A stretch of 64,000 bases of DNA from Pseudomonas sp. NFR16 (GTDB lineage Bacteria > Pseudomonadota > Gammaproteobacteria > Pseudomonadales > Pseudomonadaceae), in contig NZ_FNYJ01000001.1 in assembly GCF_900108875.1 (NCBI RefSeq), positions 971,088 to 1,035,087 on the forward strand, given 5' to 3'. The first letter of the stretch is position 1, and every line of letters begins with the position of its first letter. Under the pieces are notes generated by a model. That model ran no database searches, had not been told where the DNA came from, and worked only from the letters and a program-made list of their open reading frames with translations. Position numbers and translations under genes: made by a program. Below are positions 20,235 through 29,563 of this stretch, in pieces.

Positions 20235-21341
20235 ATGCCAGATTCAAACGGCAAAATCCGCTACGCAGTCGTCGCCGGGGGCTGGATTTCCCAAGGCGCG
20301 TTCATGCCGGGGCTGGAGCAAACCGACAACTCGGTAATGACCGCGCTGGTGACCGGCGACCCCGTGAAGGCCGACGAGCTTGCCGCACTGTATGACCTCA
20401 AGAGTTATCACTACGACGAATTCGACACGCTGCTGCGCTCTGGTGAGATCGACGCGATCTACCTCGCCACGCCCAACTTCCGTCATCGCGAATTCGCCGT
20501 CCCTGCGCTTGAAGCCGGCATTCATGTGCTGTTGGAGAAGCCCATGGCGGCCAACGAGGAAGACTGCCTGGCCATCGCCGAAGCGGCGAAACGCTCCGGC
20601 GCGAAACTGATGGTCGCCTACCGCCTGCATTTCGAGCCGGGCACTGTGGAGATGGTCCATCGTGTACGCGCTGGCGAGATTGGCGAGCCTCGGTTGTTCA
20701 CCGCAACGTTCGCGCAGACCACCGATCCGGCCAACCACCGGATGCAGAGCGGCTTCGACGCAGGCCCGGTGGCAGACATGGGGCCTTATCCGATCAACGC
20801 GGTTCGTAACCTGTTCGCCGCCGAGCCGCTGGAAGTGCACGCGGTCGGCATCAAGACGCCGGGACGTGAAATCAACACGTACGACACCGTCAACGTGACG
20901 TTGCGTTTCGCGCAGGAACGTCTGGCCACCTTCACCGTCAGCTACAGCTTGCCGGCCACCGAACGCTTCCAGTTGATCGGCACAGGCGGCGAGTTCGAAG
21001 CCTCACCTTGCTTCGGCTTCGGCGAAGGTGTGGCAATCAGTTATCGCGCGATCATCGACGGCAAGACCACCGAGCACAGCCATCCGGTTGTGGATCAGTT
21101 CGGTGGCGAAACCCAGTACTTCTCCGACTGCATCCTTCAGGACCGTGAACCCGAGCCGGACGGCGACGAAGGTTGGCGGGACGTGCGAGTGGTGGAAGCG
21201 GTCGAGCGGGCGCTGAAAACTGGCCAGCCGCAAAAGCTTGAGCCCCTGCCGGATCGGCCAGGCATCAGCATTGAGCAGGCGCGCCGACTGCCGCTGGCGA
21301 AGGTGCCGCCTTACATCAATACCGACGAGCCCAACGCCTGA
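20235..21341 (+). CDS. Gfo/Idh/MocA-family oxidoreductase
   Basis: A 368-residue NAD(P)-dependent sugar or polyol dehydrogenase-like protein. The N-terminal Rossmann region begins IRYAVVAGGWISQGAFMPGL, and the family sequence VLLEKPMAANEEDC contains the catalytic EKP lysine. The second domain has DMGPYPINAVRNLFA, characteristic of glucose-fructose-oxidoreductase-like members. GGAGGG 8 nt upstream fixes the ATG at 20235; upstream Met codons lie in spacer DNA. It is followed on the same strand, after 271 bp and a strong hairpin, by an NADP aldehyde dehydrogenase. The substrate is unknown. Confidence 0.9.
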   Translation: MPDSNGKIRYAVVAGGWISQGAFMPGLEQTDNSVMTALVTGDPVKADELAALYDLKSYHYDEFDTLLRSGEIDAIYLATPNFRHREFAVPALEAGIHVLLEKPMAANEEDCLAIAEAAKRSGAKLMVAYRLHFEPGTVEMVHRVRAGEIGEPRLFTATFAQTTDPANHRMQSGFDAGPVADMGPYPINAVRNLFAAEPLEVHAVGIKTPGREINTYDTVNVTLRFAQERLATFTVSYSLPATERFQLIGTGGEFEASPCFGFGEGVAISYRAIIDGKTTEHSHPVVDQFGGETQYFSDCILQDREPEPDGDEGWRDVRVVEAVERALKTGQPQKLEPLPDRPGISIEQARRLPLAKVPPYINTDEPNA

Positions 21342-21370
21342 GACGGCGGTTGTCTGTCTGGTTGGGCTGC

Positions 21371-21401
21371 TGCTGGCAAGCGCGGGTCGTGCTTGCCAGC
21401 A
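21371..21401 (+). terminator. Perfect 11-bp hairpin downstream of the Gfo/Idh/MocA gene
   Basis: TGCTGGCAAGC and GCTTGCCAGCA form an 11-bp perfect stem around a 9-nt loop, 30 bp after the stop codon. Only ATCTTTG follows instead of a strong T-run. It is probably a transcription terminator or 3'-end stabiliser separating this gene from the aldehyde dehydrogenase. Confidence 0.5.
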
Positions 21402-21612
21402 ATCTTTGCCTGCGCCATCGCTTAGCGATCAGTACCTGGCGATTTGACTCGCTGCGCCCTCGCGCCTTGCGGGTAAAAAAATGCAGTTGTATGATGACTG
21501 TCAACTTTTGATAAGCCTTCGGCGTTATCGTCGCGATGCTTCATGCAATCCCGAATTCCTCGTCAGGCGTCAACGCCTGATCGATTCGTCCCAAAAATAA
21601 CAGGAGAAGCAG

Positions 21613-23196
21613 ATGCCTAACGTTCTCGGCCAGAACTTCATCGGCGGCGCCCGCAGCGGCCTCGGCGAAGCACGCCACAAAAGCCTCGATGCCACGACTG
21701 GCGAAGCCCTGCCCTATGCATTCCACCAGGCCACTGACGCGGAAATCGACGCTGCCGCGCTGGCCGCTAAAGAAGCCTTCCTTGAATACCGTCAACTGAG
21801 CCCGGCACGCCGCGCTGAATTCCTCGACGCCATCGCCGATGAACTCGACGCGCTGGGCGATGATTTCGTTGCGCTGGTGTGCCAGGAGACTGCGCTGCCG
21901 GCCGGTCGTATCCAGGGTGAGCGCGGTCGTACCAGCGGCCAGATGCGACTGTTCGCCAAAGTCCTGCGCCGCGGCGACTTCCTTGGTGCACGTATCGACC
22001 AGGCGCTGCCTGAGCGTAAACCGCTGCCACGCGTGGATCTGCGTCAGTACCGCATCGGCGTCGGCCCAATCGCGGTGTTCGGTGCGAGCAACTTCCCGCT
22101 GGCCTTCTCCACCGCAGGCGGCGACACCGCGTCGGCACTCGCCGCTGGCTGCCCGGTCGTGGTCAAGGCTCACAGCGGCCATATGGCCACCGCTGACCTG
22201 GTCGGCCAGGCCATCGTCCGTGCCGCCGAAAAAACCGGCATGCCAAAAGGCGTGTTCAACATGATCTTCGGCAGCGGCGTGGGTGAAGGTCTGGTCAAGC
22301 ATCCAGCCATTCAAGGCGTCGGCTTCACCGGTTCGCTGCACGGCGGTAACGCCCTGTGCAAACTGGCCGCCGAGCGTCCACAGCCGATTCCGGTGTTCGC
22401 TGAAATGTCCAGCATCAACCCGGTCGTGCTGCTGCCGGGCGCGCTGACGGCTCGCGGCGCTGCGATCGCTGGCGAACTGGCGGCTTCGGTGGTGATGGGT
22501 GCGGGTCAGTTCTGCACCAACCCGGGCGTCGTGATCGGCATCCGTTCCCCTGCCCTGACCGCGTTCACCGAACAGCTGAAAGAGCACATGGGTGGCCAGG
22601 CGCCGCAGACCATGCTTAACGAAGGCGGCCTGCGCAGCTACAGCAAAGGCGTGCAGAAACTGTTGGCACACCCGAGCGTGACGCACCTGGCGGGCAAACC
22701 GCAGGAAGGCAAACAGGCTCAGGCCCAGCTGTTCAAGGCTGATGTCAGCATGCTGCTCAACGGCGATGAGCTGTTGCAGGAAGAAGTGTTCGGTCCGACC
22801 ACGCTGTTGATCGAAGTCGCGGACGATGCCGAGCTGAAAGCCGCACTGCAGGCCCTGCGCGGCCAGTTGACCGCGACCCTGATAGGCGAAACCGCTGACC
22901 TGCAGAAATATCAGTGGCTGGTGCCGGTGCTGGAAGAAAAAGTTGGCCGCATCCTGGTCAACGGCTACCCGACCGGCGTGGAAGTGTCCGACGCGATGGT
23001 GCACGGTGGTCCATACCCGGCAACCTCCGATGCTCGCGGCACCTCCGTCGGCACCCTGGCAATCGACCGCTTCCTGCGTCCGGTCTGCTACCAGAACTAT
23101 CCGGACAGCCTGCTGCCGGCCGCGCTGCAAAACGCCAACCCACTGGGCCTCAAGCGCCTGGTCAACGGCGAGTGGAGCAGCGACGTCATCGCCTGA
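21613..23196 (+). CDS. NADP-dependent aldehyde dehydrogenase, alpha-ketoglutaric semialdehyde dehydrogenase type
   Basis: A 527-residue enzyme of the ALDH superfamily. Catalytic residues are visible as Asn160 (GASNFPLAFS), Glu264 (FAEMSSINP) and Cys301 (GAGQFCTNPG). The length and the motifs MSSINPVVLLPGAL and VPVLEEKVGRILVNGYPTGV match the 2,5-dioxovalerate (alpha-ketoglutaric semialdehyde) dehydrogenases that close the pentose, glucarate/galactarate and hydroxyproline routes to 2-oxoglutarate. AGGAGAAG lies just before the ATG. No pathway partner besides the Gfo/Idh/MocA gene is adjacent, so the exact route is unresolved. A strong intrinsic terminator follows. Confidence 0.9.
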   Translation: MPNVLGQNFIGGARSGLGEARHKSLDATTGEALPYAFHQATDAEIDAAALAAKEAFLEYRQLSPARRAEFLDAIADELDALGDDFVALVCQETALPAGRIQGERGRTSGQMRLFAKVLRRGDFLGARIDQALPERKPLPRVDLRQYRIGVGPIAVFGASNFPLAFSTAGGDTASALAAGCPVVVKAHSGHMATADLVGQAIVRAAEKTGMPKGVFNMIFGSGVGEGLVKHPAIQGVGFTGSLHGGNALCKLAAERPQPIPVFAEMSSINPVVLLPGALTARGAAIAGELAASVVMGAGQFCTNPGVVIGIRSPALTAFTEQLKEHMGGQAPQTMLNEGGLRSYSKGVQKLLAHPSVTHLAGKPQEGKQAQAQLFKADVSMLLNGDELLQEEVFGPTTLLIEVADDAELKAALQALRGQLTATLIGETADLQKYQWLVPVLEEKVGRILVNGYPTGVEVSDAMVHGGPYPATSDARGTSVGTLAIDRFLRPVCYQNYPDSLLPAALQNANPLGLKRLVNGEWSSDVIA

Positions 23197-23225
23197 TGAC
23201 GCCCTGAACCGCTGCAACTAAAAAC

Positions 23226-23257
23226 GGCGCGCCCTTCCACGGGCGCGCCTTTTTTTT
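23226..23257 (+). terminator. Intrinsic terminator after the aldehyde dehydrogenase gene
   Basis: GGCGCGCCC (23226-23234) pairs perfectly with GGGCGCGCC (23241-23249) around the loop TTCCAC, and eight T residues follow. This is a classic rho-independent terminator. Confidence 0.95.
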
Positions 23258-23354
23258 GGCCTGGATCTGCGTCTCGGCGTGATGCGCATTGCCAGCGACC
23301 CTGTCGCCCACTAGCATCGCCGCCTGACAATCGACGCGGCAATGGACACCGGAC

Positions 23355-23696
23355 ATGAACGACGAACTTCACATCATTGACCTGCAGGAAGGCACCGGCA
23401 AAGCGGCGGTCAAGGGCGCGCTGATCACCACCCAGTACACCGGAACGCTGGAAGACGGCACGGTGTTCGATTCCTCGTGGGAGCGCGGCAAGCCGTTTCA
23501 ATGCGTGATCGGCACTGGCCGGGTGATCAAAGGGTGGGATCAAGGATTGATGGGGATGAAGGTCGGCGGCACGCGCAAGCTCCTCGTCCCGGCCCACCTG
23601 GCCTACGGCGAACGCTCGATGGGCGCCCACATCAAACCCAACTCGAATCTGATCTTCGAAATTGAACTGCTGGAAGTGCTGACCCGGGACGATTGA
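23355..23696 (+). CDS. FKBP-type peptidyl-prolyl cis-trans isomerase
   Basis: A single-domain 113-residue FKBP that accelerates proline isomerisation during protein folding. It carries the canonical family sequence: YTGTLEDGTVFDSSWERGKP, FQCVIGTGRVIKGWDQGLMG and VPAHLAYGERSMGAHI, ending in the LIFEIELLEV strand. There is no signal peptide, so it should act in the cytoplasm. Key binding-pocket residues (Tyr, Phe/Asp of VFDSS, Val-Ile-Lys-Gly-Trp) look intact. The gene is free-standing between terminators. Confidence 0.95.
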   Translation: MNDELHIIDLQEGTGKAAVKGALITTQYTGTLEDGTVFDSSWERGKPFQCVIGTGRVIKGWDQGLMGMKVGGTRKLLVPAHLAYGERSMGAHIKPNSNLIFEIELLEVLTRDD

Positions 23697-23714
23697 ACAG
23701 TAAACCCGGTGTAA

Positions 23715-23735
23715 GCGGTGTGTCAGGCACACCGC
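23715..23735 (+). terminator. Hairpin downstream of the FKBP gene
   Basis: GCGGTGTG and CACACCGC form a perfect 8-bp stem with a TCAGG loop 18 bp after the stop codon. The following sequence is only moderately T-rich (GATGGTTGGTTTTA), so termination is likely but not certain. Confidence 0.5.
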
Positions 23736-23841
23736 GATGGTTGGTTTTACGACTGCTGCGCAGTCGATCGTCCGAGTGCGGCCCAGAGCAAGCGCGCGCC
23801 GACAAGGTGATGCGGCGCCGACTGGTAACGGGCTGGGCGAT

Positions 23842-24830
23842 AAAACCTGTGGGAGTGAGCTTGCTCGCGAAGACTGATTCCCAGACGTTGCATCTCTACA
23901 GCCTGCACCAGCCTCTTCCCGGCTAAAGCCGGTCCTACAGACGCTGCAAGTTTTTCGTAGGACCGGCTTTAGCCGGGAAGGCGCCGGGGATTACGCGTTG
24001 ATCGAATCCGGCGTGGAAGAAAGTTGGTTCACTCCCACTCCGATCTCCAGGCATTACCCAATTCTCCGGCCAGACTCAAAACCTGTGGAAGTGAACTTGC
24101 TCGCGAAGACTGATTTCCAGACGCTGCAGCTCTACAGCCTGCACCAGCCTCTTCCCGGCTAAAGCCGGTCCTACAGACGTTGCAAGTTTTTCGTAGAACC
24201 GGCTTTAGCCGGGAAGGCGTCGGGGATTACGCGTTGATCGAATCCGGCGCGAAAGACAGTTGGTTTACTCCCACTCGGACCTCCAGGCATTACCCAATTC
24301 TCCGGCCAGACTCAAAACCTGTGGGAGTGAGCTTGCTCGCGAAGGCTGATTCCCAGACGCTGCATCTCTACAGCCTGCACCAGCCTCTTCCCGGCTAAAG
24401 CCGGTCCTACAGACGCTGCAAGTTTTTCGTAGAACCGGCTTTAGCCGGGAAGGCGCCGGGGATTACGCGCTGATCGAATGCGGCACGAAAGACAGTTGGT
24501 TCACTTCCACTCGGATCTCCAGGTATTGCCAAACTCTCCGGCCAGACTCAAAACCTGTGGGAGTGAGCTTGCTCGCGAAGACTGATTCCCAGACGCTGCA
24601 TCTCTACAGCCTGCACGAGCCTCTTCCCGGCTGAAGCCGGTCCTACAGACGCTGCAAGTTTTTCGTAGGACCGGCTTTAGCCGGGAAGGCGCCGGGGATT
24701 ACGCGTTGATCGAATCCGGCGCCAAAGACAGTTGGTTTACTCCCACTCGGATCTCCAGGCATTGCCAAGTTCCTCGGCCAGACTCAAAACCTGTGGGATT
24801 GAGCCAACTGTCTTTACCCCCCCTCGATCA
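23842..24830. repeat. REP cluster 3: exact 236-bp tandem array
   Basis: No gene is visible between 23697 and 24854. AAAACCTGTGG occurs at 23842, 24078, 24314, 24550 and 24786, every 236 bp exactly, giving four full units and the start of a fifth. Each unit contains GTGGGAGTGAGCTTGCTCGC, a CCCAGACG(C/T)TGCATCTCTA-like linker, the inverted pair TTCCCGGCTAAAGCCGGTCC / CGGCTTTAGCCGGGAAGGCG, then ATTACGCG(T/C)TGATCGAAT and a CAGTTGGTT(C/T)ACT tail. Units differ by point changes only, with almost no length change, which indicates recent amplification. It lies between convergent genes. Confidence 0.95.
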
Positions 24831-24854
24831 ACGTCCCTCACCTCCTTCGCCTGT

Positions 24855-27800
24855 TCAAGCCGCCACTTCATACAGCTTCGGCAGCTCAATCTCGCCGCTT
24901 ATCAGGCTCTGACGCATACGCGCCGCCTGCAGCGCGGCGGCCTGCATCGCGCTTTCCTTCACGTGTCCGTAACCGCGGATGCGCTCGGGCAGACGCGCCA
25001 GACTCAACGCAGTGTGACGATTGCCAGCGTTCAGGTGACTCAGGATCAGCTCGACGTCCGCGACATAGCGGTCGATCAACTCACGCTCCTGACGGCGCTC
25101 AAGACTGCAGCCAAACGGATCGAAGGCCGTGCCGCGCAGGAATCTGAACCTGGCCAGTACGTCGAACGCTTTCAGCATCCAGGGCCCGAAGCTGCGCTTG
25201 CGCGGCACGCCGGTGCGCGGGTCACGCGCGGCCAGCCAGGAAGGCGCCAGATGGAATTCCAGCCGGTAGTCGCCTTCGAACTGTGCCTGTAGCTGTCGGG
25301 TGAAGTCGCCGTTGCTGTACAGCCGCGCCACCTCGTATTCGTCCTTGTAGGCCAGCAGTTTGAAGTAATTGAACGCCACCGCTTCGGTCAACGCCGGTTG
25401 ATCGTCGGGGAACAGCCGCGCCTCGGCCTCCCGCACCTTGGACACCAGCGCCAGGTACCGTTCGGCGTACGCCAGGTTCTGATATTCAGTGAGCGCTTGA
25501 CTGTTTTTCTCCAGGCGCTCCTGCAAGGTCAGCGTCGCAGGTGGCTCGGCAGGCGCTGCCTGCGGATAGGCCGCCGCCTGAACCGCGGGCAGATCGAACG
25601 CGGCGCGACGCCCCCACAGGAACGCTTGCTGGTTGAGGCTGACGGCGACACCGTTGAGCTCGATGGCTTTCTCGATGGCTGCGCTGGTCAACGGAATCAA
25701 GCCGAGCTGGAACGCGTAACCGAGCATGAACAGGTTGCTGGCAATGCTGTCGCCCATCAATCGAGTGGCCAGATCAGTCGCCTGGATGAAGTGGGTTTTC
25801 TGCTCGCCAACAGCTTCGCGGATCGTCTGCATCATGGCTTCTGCCGGGAATTCGGCGTCGGGGTTGCGAGTGAACTCCGCAGTCGGGGTCTGCTGGCTAT
25901 TCACGACGGCGTAGGATTTTTCGCTGCTGAGCTTGGCAATGGCATCCGGCCCCGAGGCCACCAGCAGATCACACCCCAGCAGCAAGTGCGCTTCACCCGC
26001 CGCGATGCGCACCGCAAACAGGTCTTCCTGACGCGCGGCGATACGAATATGGCTGACCACTGGCCCGAACTTCTGCGCCAGTCCGGCCTGGTCCAGAACG
26101 CTGCAGCCCTTGCCTTCCAGGTTCGCGGCATAACCTAGCATCGCACCGACGGTGGTCACGCCCGTGCCGCCTACGCCTGGCAGCAGAATATTGAACGGAC
26201 GATCAAGGCTTGGCAGGGATGGCTCGGGCAACTGTGCGAACGCCTGCTCGCGGTCAGGCAGCGCAGGCTTGCGCAGCGTGCCGCCGTGAACAGTCACGAA
26301 ACTGGGACAGAATCCCTCGACGCAGCTGAAATCCTTATTGCAGGCACTCTGGTCGATCTCGCGCTTGCGCCCCTCAGCGGTCTCCTTGGGCAGGATCGAC
26401 AGGCAACCGGACTTCGTCCCACAGTCGCCGCAGCCTTCGCACACCGCCGGGTTGATGACAGCGCGCTTGTCCAGATCGGGCATCGTGCCGCGCTTGCGCC
26501 GACGGCGCTTCTCGGTGGCGCACGTCTGATCGTAGATGATCACCGACACGCCTTCGAACTCGCGCAACTCGCGCTGCACGCTGTCCAGATCACGTCGATA
26601 GTGAAAGGTGGTGATCGGCGCGAACTGATCCCGGCTCGGGTATTTGTCCGGATCATCCGACACCAGCGCAATGCGCTGCACGCCTTCGTTGAAGACCTGG
26701 CGACTGAGCTGGTCGACCCGCAGCACGCCGTCGATCGGCTGGCCGCCGGTCATCGCGACGGCATCGTTGTAGAGAATCTTGTAAGTGATGTTGACGCCGG
26801 ACGCCACGGCCGCACGCAGCGCCAGATGACCGGAGTGGAAGTACGTGCCGTCGCCCAGGTTCTGAAACACGTGAGGCGTATGGGTAAACGGCGCCTGCCC
26901 GATCCAGGTCACGCCCTCGCCGCCCATCTGGGTGAAGGTGTCAGTTTCCCGGTCCATCCAGATGGTCATGTAATGGCAGCCGATTCCGGCAAGCGCGCGA
27001 CTGCCCTCCGGGACTTTGGTCGAACTGTTGTGCGGGCAGCCGGAACAGAAATGCGGCGTACGCTGGGTCTTGAACAGTGGCGCGGCCAGCGCCTTTTCCT
27101 TGTCCTGGAGAAATTGCAGGCGCGCCTCGATTTTCGGGCTGCTGTAAATGGGCGCCAGCCGCTTGGCGATGACGCGGGCAATCATGGCCGGGGTCAGCTC
27201 TGCCAGGTTGGGCAGCAACGAGCGTCCGTCCTCATCGAACTCACCCACCACCCGCGGACGCTGCTCGACGGGCCAGTTGTAGAGCTGGCCGGTCAGTTGA
27301 TCTTCAATGACGCTGCGCTTTTCCTCGACCACCAGAATCTCGTCCAGTCCCTCGGCGAAGTCGTGCACGGAAACGGGTTCCAGCGGCCAGCTCATGCCGA
27401 CCTTCAACACCCGGATGCCCACCGACGCGCACAGCTGCTCGTCGATGCCCAACTCTTCCAGCGCTTGTCGCACGTCCAGATAGGACTTGCCGGTGGTGAT
27501 GATCCCCAGCCTTGGCTGCGGGGAATCAATGACCACCTTGTTCAGCTGATTGGCGCGCGCAAATGCGCGGGCGGCATAGATCTTGTAGGTATTGAGCCGG
27601 GCTTCCTGCGCCAGCGGCGGATCGGGCCAGCGGATGTGCAGGCCCCCTTTGGGTAACTGAAAGTCTTCGGGGATGCGCGTCTGGATGCGCAATGGGTCGA
27701 CTTCGACGACGGCTGAAGAATCGACGTTCTCGGCAATGGTTTTCATCGCCACCCAGCAACCGCTGTAGCGCGACAACTCCCAGCCGATGATGCCGTAATC

Positions 27801-28340
27801 GAGGATTTCCTGAACGTTACTCGGGTTGAGCACCGGGATCATCGAGGCAATGAATGCGTGTTCGCTCTGGTGAGCGATGGTCGACGATTTGCAGCCATGG
27901 TCGTCACCTGCAAGGATCAACACGCCGCCGTTTTCGGCGACGCCTGCCGAGTTGCCGTGCTTGAACACGTCGCCGCATCGATCGACGCCCGGGCCCTTGC
28001 CGTACCACAAGGCGAACACGCCATCGTACTTGCCATGCGGGAACAGATTGACCTGCTGGCTGCCCCACACCGCCGTCGCTGCCAACTCTTCGTTGACGCC
28101 GGGCTGGAAATGGATGGCGTTTTGCTTGAGGTAATCCTTCGCATCCCAGAGGCTTTTGTCGAGATTGCCCAAAGGCGAACCCCGATAGCCGGAAATGAAG
28201 CCGGCTGTGTTGAGACCCCGGGCTTCGTCGCGTTGTTTCTGCAGCATGGGCAGGCGGGTCAGCGCCTGGGTTCCGGTCAGGTAGAGATGGCCGGTGGCGA
28301 GTCGATACTTATCATCCAGACGAATATCAGCCAAAGACAT
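24855..28340 (-). CDS. Indolepyruvate ferredoxin oxidoreductase, fused large form
   Basis: A 1161-residue cytoplasmic thiamine-diphosphate enzyme that oxidatively decarboxylates aryl pyruvates from aromatic amino-acid breakdown to acyl-CoA, passing electrons to ferredoxin or a similar carrier. In order: a pyrimidine-binding domain; a TPP domain with LGDGTYFHSGHLALR and LYNDAVAMTGGQP; cysteine-rich iron-sulfur motifs AVCEGCGDCGTKSGCLSI and CNKDFSCVEGFCPSF (about residues 630-690); and the gamma domain starting LLPGVGGTGVTTVGAMLGYA. AGGAG 8 nt upstream fixes the start. It diverges from an Lrp/AsnC regulator, a common arrangement for this gene. All modules appear complete. Confidence 0.93.
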   Translation of the reverse strand: MSLADIRLDDKYRLATGHLYLTGTQALTRLPMLQKQRDEARGLNTAGFISGYRGSPLGNLDKSLWDAKDYLKQNAIHFQPGVNEELAATAVWGSQQVNLFPHGKYDGVFALWYGKGPGVDRCGDVFKHGNSAGVAENGGVLILAGDDHGCKSSTIAHQSEHAFIASMIPVLNPSNVQEILDYGIIGWELSRYSGCWVAMKTIAENVDSSAVVEVDPLRIQTRIPEDFQLPKGGLHIRWPDPPLAQEARLNTYKIYAARAFARANQLNKVVIDSPQPRLGIITTGKSYLDVRQALEELGIDEQLCASVGIRVLKVGMSWPLEPVSVHDFAEGLDEILVVEEKRSVIEDQLTGQLYNWPVEQRPRVVGEFDEDGRSLLPNLAELTPAMIARVIAKRLAPIYSSPKIEARLQFLQDKEKALAAPLFKTQRTPHFCSGCPHNSSTKVPEGSRALAGIGCHYMTIWMDRETDTFTQMGGEGVTWIGQAPFTHTPHVFQNLGDGTYFHSGHLALRAAVASGVNITYKILYNDAVAMTGGQPIDGVLRVDQLSRQVFNEGVQRIALVSDDPDKYPSRDQFAPITTFHYRRDLDSVQRELREFEGVSVIIYDQTCATEKRRRRKRGTMPDLDKRAVINPAVCEGCGDCGTKSGCLSILPKETAEGRKREIDQSACNKDFSCVEGFCPSFVTVHGGTLRKPALPDREQAFAQLPEPSLPSLDRPFNILLPGVGGTGVTTVGAMLGYAANLEGKGCSVLDQAGLAQKFGPVVSHIRIAARQEDLFAVRIAAGEAHLLLGCDLLVASGPDAIAKLSSEKSYAVVNSQQTPTAEFTRNPDAEFPAEAMMQTIREAVGEQKTHFIQATDLATRLMGDSIASNLFMLGYAFQLGLIPLTSAAIEKAIELNGVAVSLNQQAFLWGRRAAFDLPAVQAAAYPQAAPAEPPATLTLQERLEKNSQALTEYQNLAYAERYLALVSKVREAEARLFPDDQPALTEAVAFNYFKLLAYKDEYEVARLYSNGDFTRQLQAQFEGDYRLEFHLAPSWLAARDPRTGVPRKRSFGPWMLKAFDVLARFRFLRGTAFDPFGCSLERRQERELIDRYVADVELILSHLNAGNRHTALSLARLPERIRGYGHVKESAMQAAALQAARMRQSLISGEIELPKLYEVAA

Positions 28341-28550
28341 TCAGGCACTCCTTTGTTTTTATTAGTGCAATTTGAATGCAGCAGAGAGCGGCCTCGTGAG
28401 CCTGGCTCCCTTTTGCCGTCGAGACGGTTCAGCCCGACGGCGACATGCCAATACTGCCTGTGGCGCGCAGGCTTTTTCTTTCTAAATCCGCCGAAATCTG
28501 CTCATATCCTGCATGCCTGTTTCGTTTGAATAATAAAAAAGGGTCAATTC

Positions 28551-29018
28551 ATGCAGGTCAAACTCAGCCCCATCGATCGCAAAATCCTCCGCCTGTTGCA
28601 GCATGACGCCGACCTCTCCGCTGCCGAGATCGCCGAGCGGGTGGAACTGTCGCAGTCACCCTGCTGGCGTCGAATCAATCGTCTGGAAGAAGAAGGCGTG
28701 ATCGAGCGCAAGGTCGCGCTGCTCAATCCGGCCAAACTGGGCCTGACCATGACGGTCTTCGTCGACGTCAAGCTGTCGGGCCATGGCCGGCGTTATCTGA
28801 CCGAATTCGAGGAGGCGATCATCGGCTTCCCCGAGGTGCTGGAGTGCTACACCATGGCTGGAGACATGGACTTCATGCTCAAAGTCGTGGTGCAGGACAT
28901 CGCCAGTTACGAGCGTTTTCTGCGCGATCAACTGCTGCAAAGCCCGCACGTGCAGGAAGCGCATTCGAATATCGCGATGAGCACAGTGAAGAGAACGACG
29001 GAGCTGCCCATCGAGTAG
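28551..29018 (+). CDS. Lrp/AsnC-family transcriptional regulator
   Basis: A 155-residue regulator with an N-terminal winged helix-turn-helix (IDRKILRLLQHDADLSAAEI, then LSQSPCWRRINRLEEEGVI) and a C-terminal RAM ligand-binding domain (MTVFVDVKLSG, then CYTMAGDMDFMLKVVVQD). Such proteins sense amino acids. Placed head-to-head with the indolepyruvate oxidoreductase gene (210-bp gap), it most likely controls that enzyme in response to an aromatic amino acid. AGGG is positioned upstream of the ATG. Confidence 0.93.
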   Translation: MQVKLSPIDRKILRLLQHDADLSAAEIAERVELSQSPCWRRINRLEEEGVIERKVALLNPAKLGLTMTVFVDVKLSGHGRRYLTEFEEAIIGFPEVLECYTMAGDMDFMLKVVVQDIASYERFLRDQLLQSPHVQEAHSNIAMSTVKRTTELPIE

Positions 29019-29131
29019 CTGTCCAGGCCGCCGAACGCCGGCGCGGGCCATGTGCGCAGGTGCAGCGAGGGCGCGATTTGAGATTTCCAAGGGGGGCGGA
29101 CGAATTATTTCACAGGAATGCGAAAAAACAT

Positions 29132-29160
29132 TTGACGTGCAAATGATAATGATTATTATT
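29132..29160 (+). promoter_or_regulatory. prrF promoter with overlapping Fur box
   Basis: A -35 element TTGACG (29132-29137) and -10 TATTAT (29154-29159) are separated by 16 bp. The sequence AATGATAATGATTATTATT (29142-29160) is a near-consensus ferric uptake regulator box that covers the spacer and -10. With iron bound, Fur would block transcription; the sRNA would be made under iron starvation. The predicted start is about 29167. Confidence 0.92.
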
Positions 29161-29166
29161 GAGCGC

Positions 29167-29278
29167 AACCGGTCGCGAGACTGGTCGGTAACCCAGAAGC
29201 CTTAGGTCGGCTTCCGGATTATCTCCTCATCAGGCTAATCACGGTTTTTGACCCGGCTTTTTGCCGGGTCTTTTTTTT
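29167..29278 (+). ncRNA. prrF: PrrF iron-responsive small RNA
   Basis: About 112 nt long. The sequence CGGTCGCGAGACTGGTCGG forms the 5' stem, followed by the hallmark conserved core from GGATTATCTCCTCATCAGGC through CTAATCACGGTTTTTG shared by Pseudomonas PrrF RNAs. It ends in an intrinsic terminator: GACCCGGC (29250-29257) paired with GCCGGGTC (29263-29270), then eight Ts. PrrF RNAs base-pair with mRNAs of iron-rich non-essential proteins (sodB, acn, sdh and similar), functioning like RyhB. Only one copy is present here, unlike the tandem pair in P. aeruginosa. Confidence 0.95.
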
Positions 29279-29460
29279 CGTGCCCTTATAAGGGTCTGGG
29301 TTCGGTCGGGTGTTGCGTCTTCAGGCTAATGAAGAGGGTGCGAGGGACTTCAGCCGTCGCGATGGCGCGCATAATAGCAAAAGTATATTGAGCACTGAAT
29401 CGCTGAACCGGTCTAAAACGACACATTCGGTAAAAATTTCCAGAAAAAACCACGCACCAC

Positions 29461-29489
29461 TTGAGAATGAATCTCATGAACACTAAGAT
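29461..29489 (+). promoter_or_regulatory. Candidate Fur-regulated promoter for the sigma/anti-sigma hybrid gene
   Basis: TTGAGA (29461-29466) and TAAGAT (29484-29489) are 17 bp apart. TGAGAATGAATCTCA (29462-29476) overlaps the -35 and spacer and is an imperfect palindrome close to a Fur half-site pair (one mismatch between arms). It would place the downstream gene under iron control like the neighbouring sRNA. The leader from this promoter would be about 70 nt. Confidence 0.45.
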
Positions 29490-29563
29490 CGGCCCTGCGT
29501 CACGGATGATGCCCCCACTCCTTTCCAGCGAATGACCCACGGATGACCTGCGAGTGACACGCC

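Noticed and set aside
23842..24830. CRISPR array
   Set aside because: The repeats are contiguous 236-bp units with similar sequence throughout, not short repeats separated by unique spacers, and there are no cas genes.
24180..24912. Short open frames inside the 236-bp array
   Set aside because: They are translations of the REP units, repeat with the array period, and have no ribosome-binding sites.
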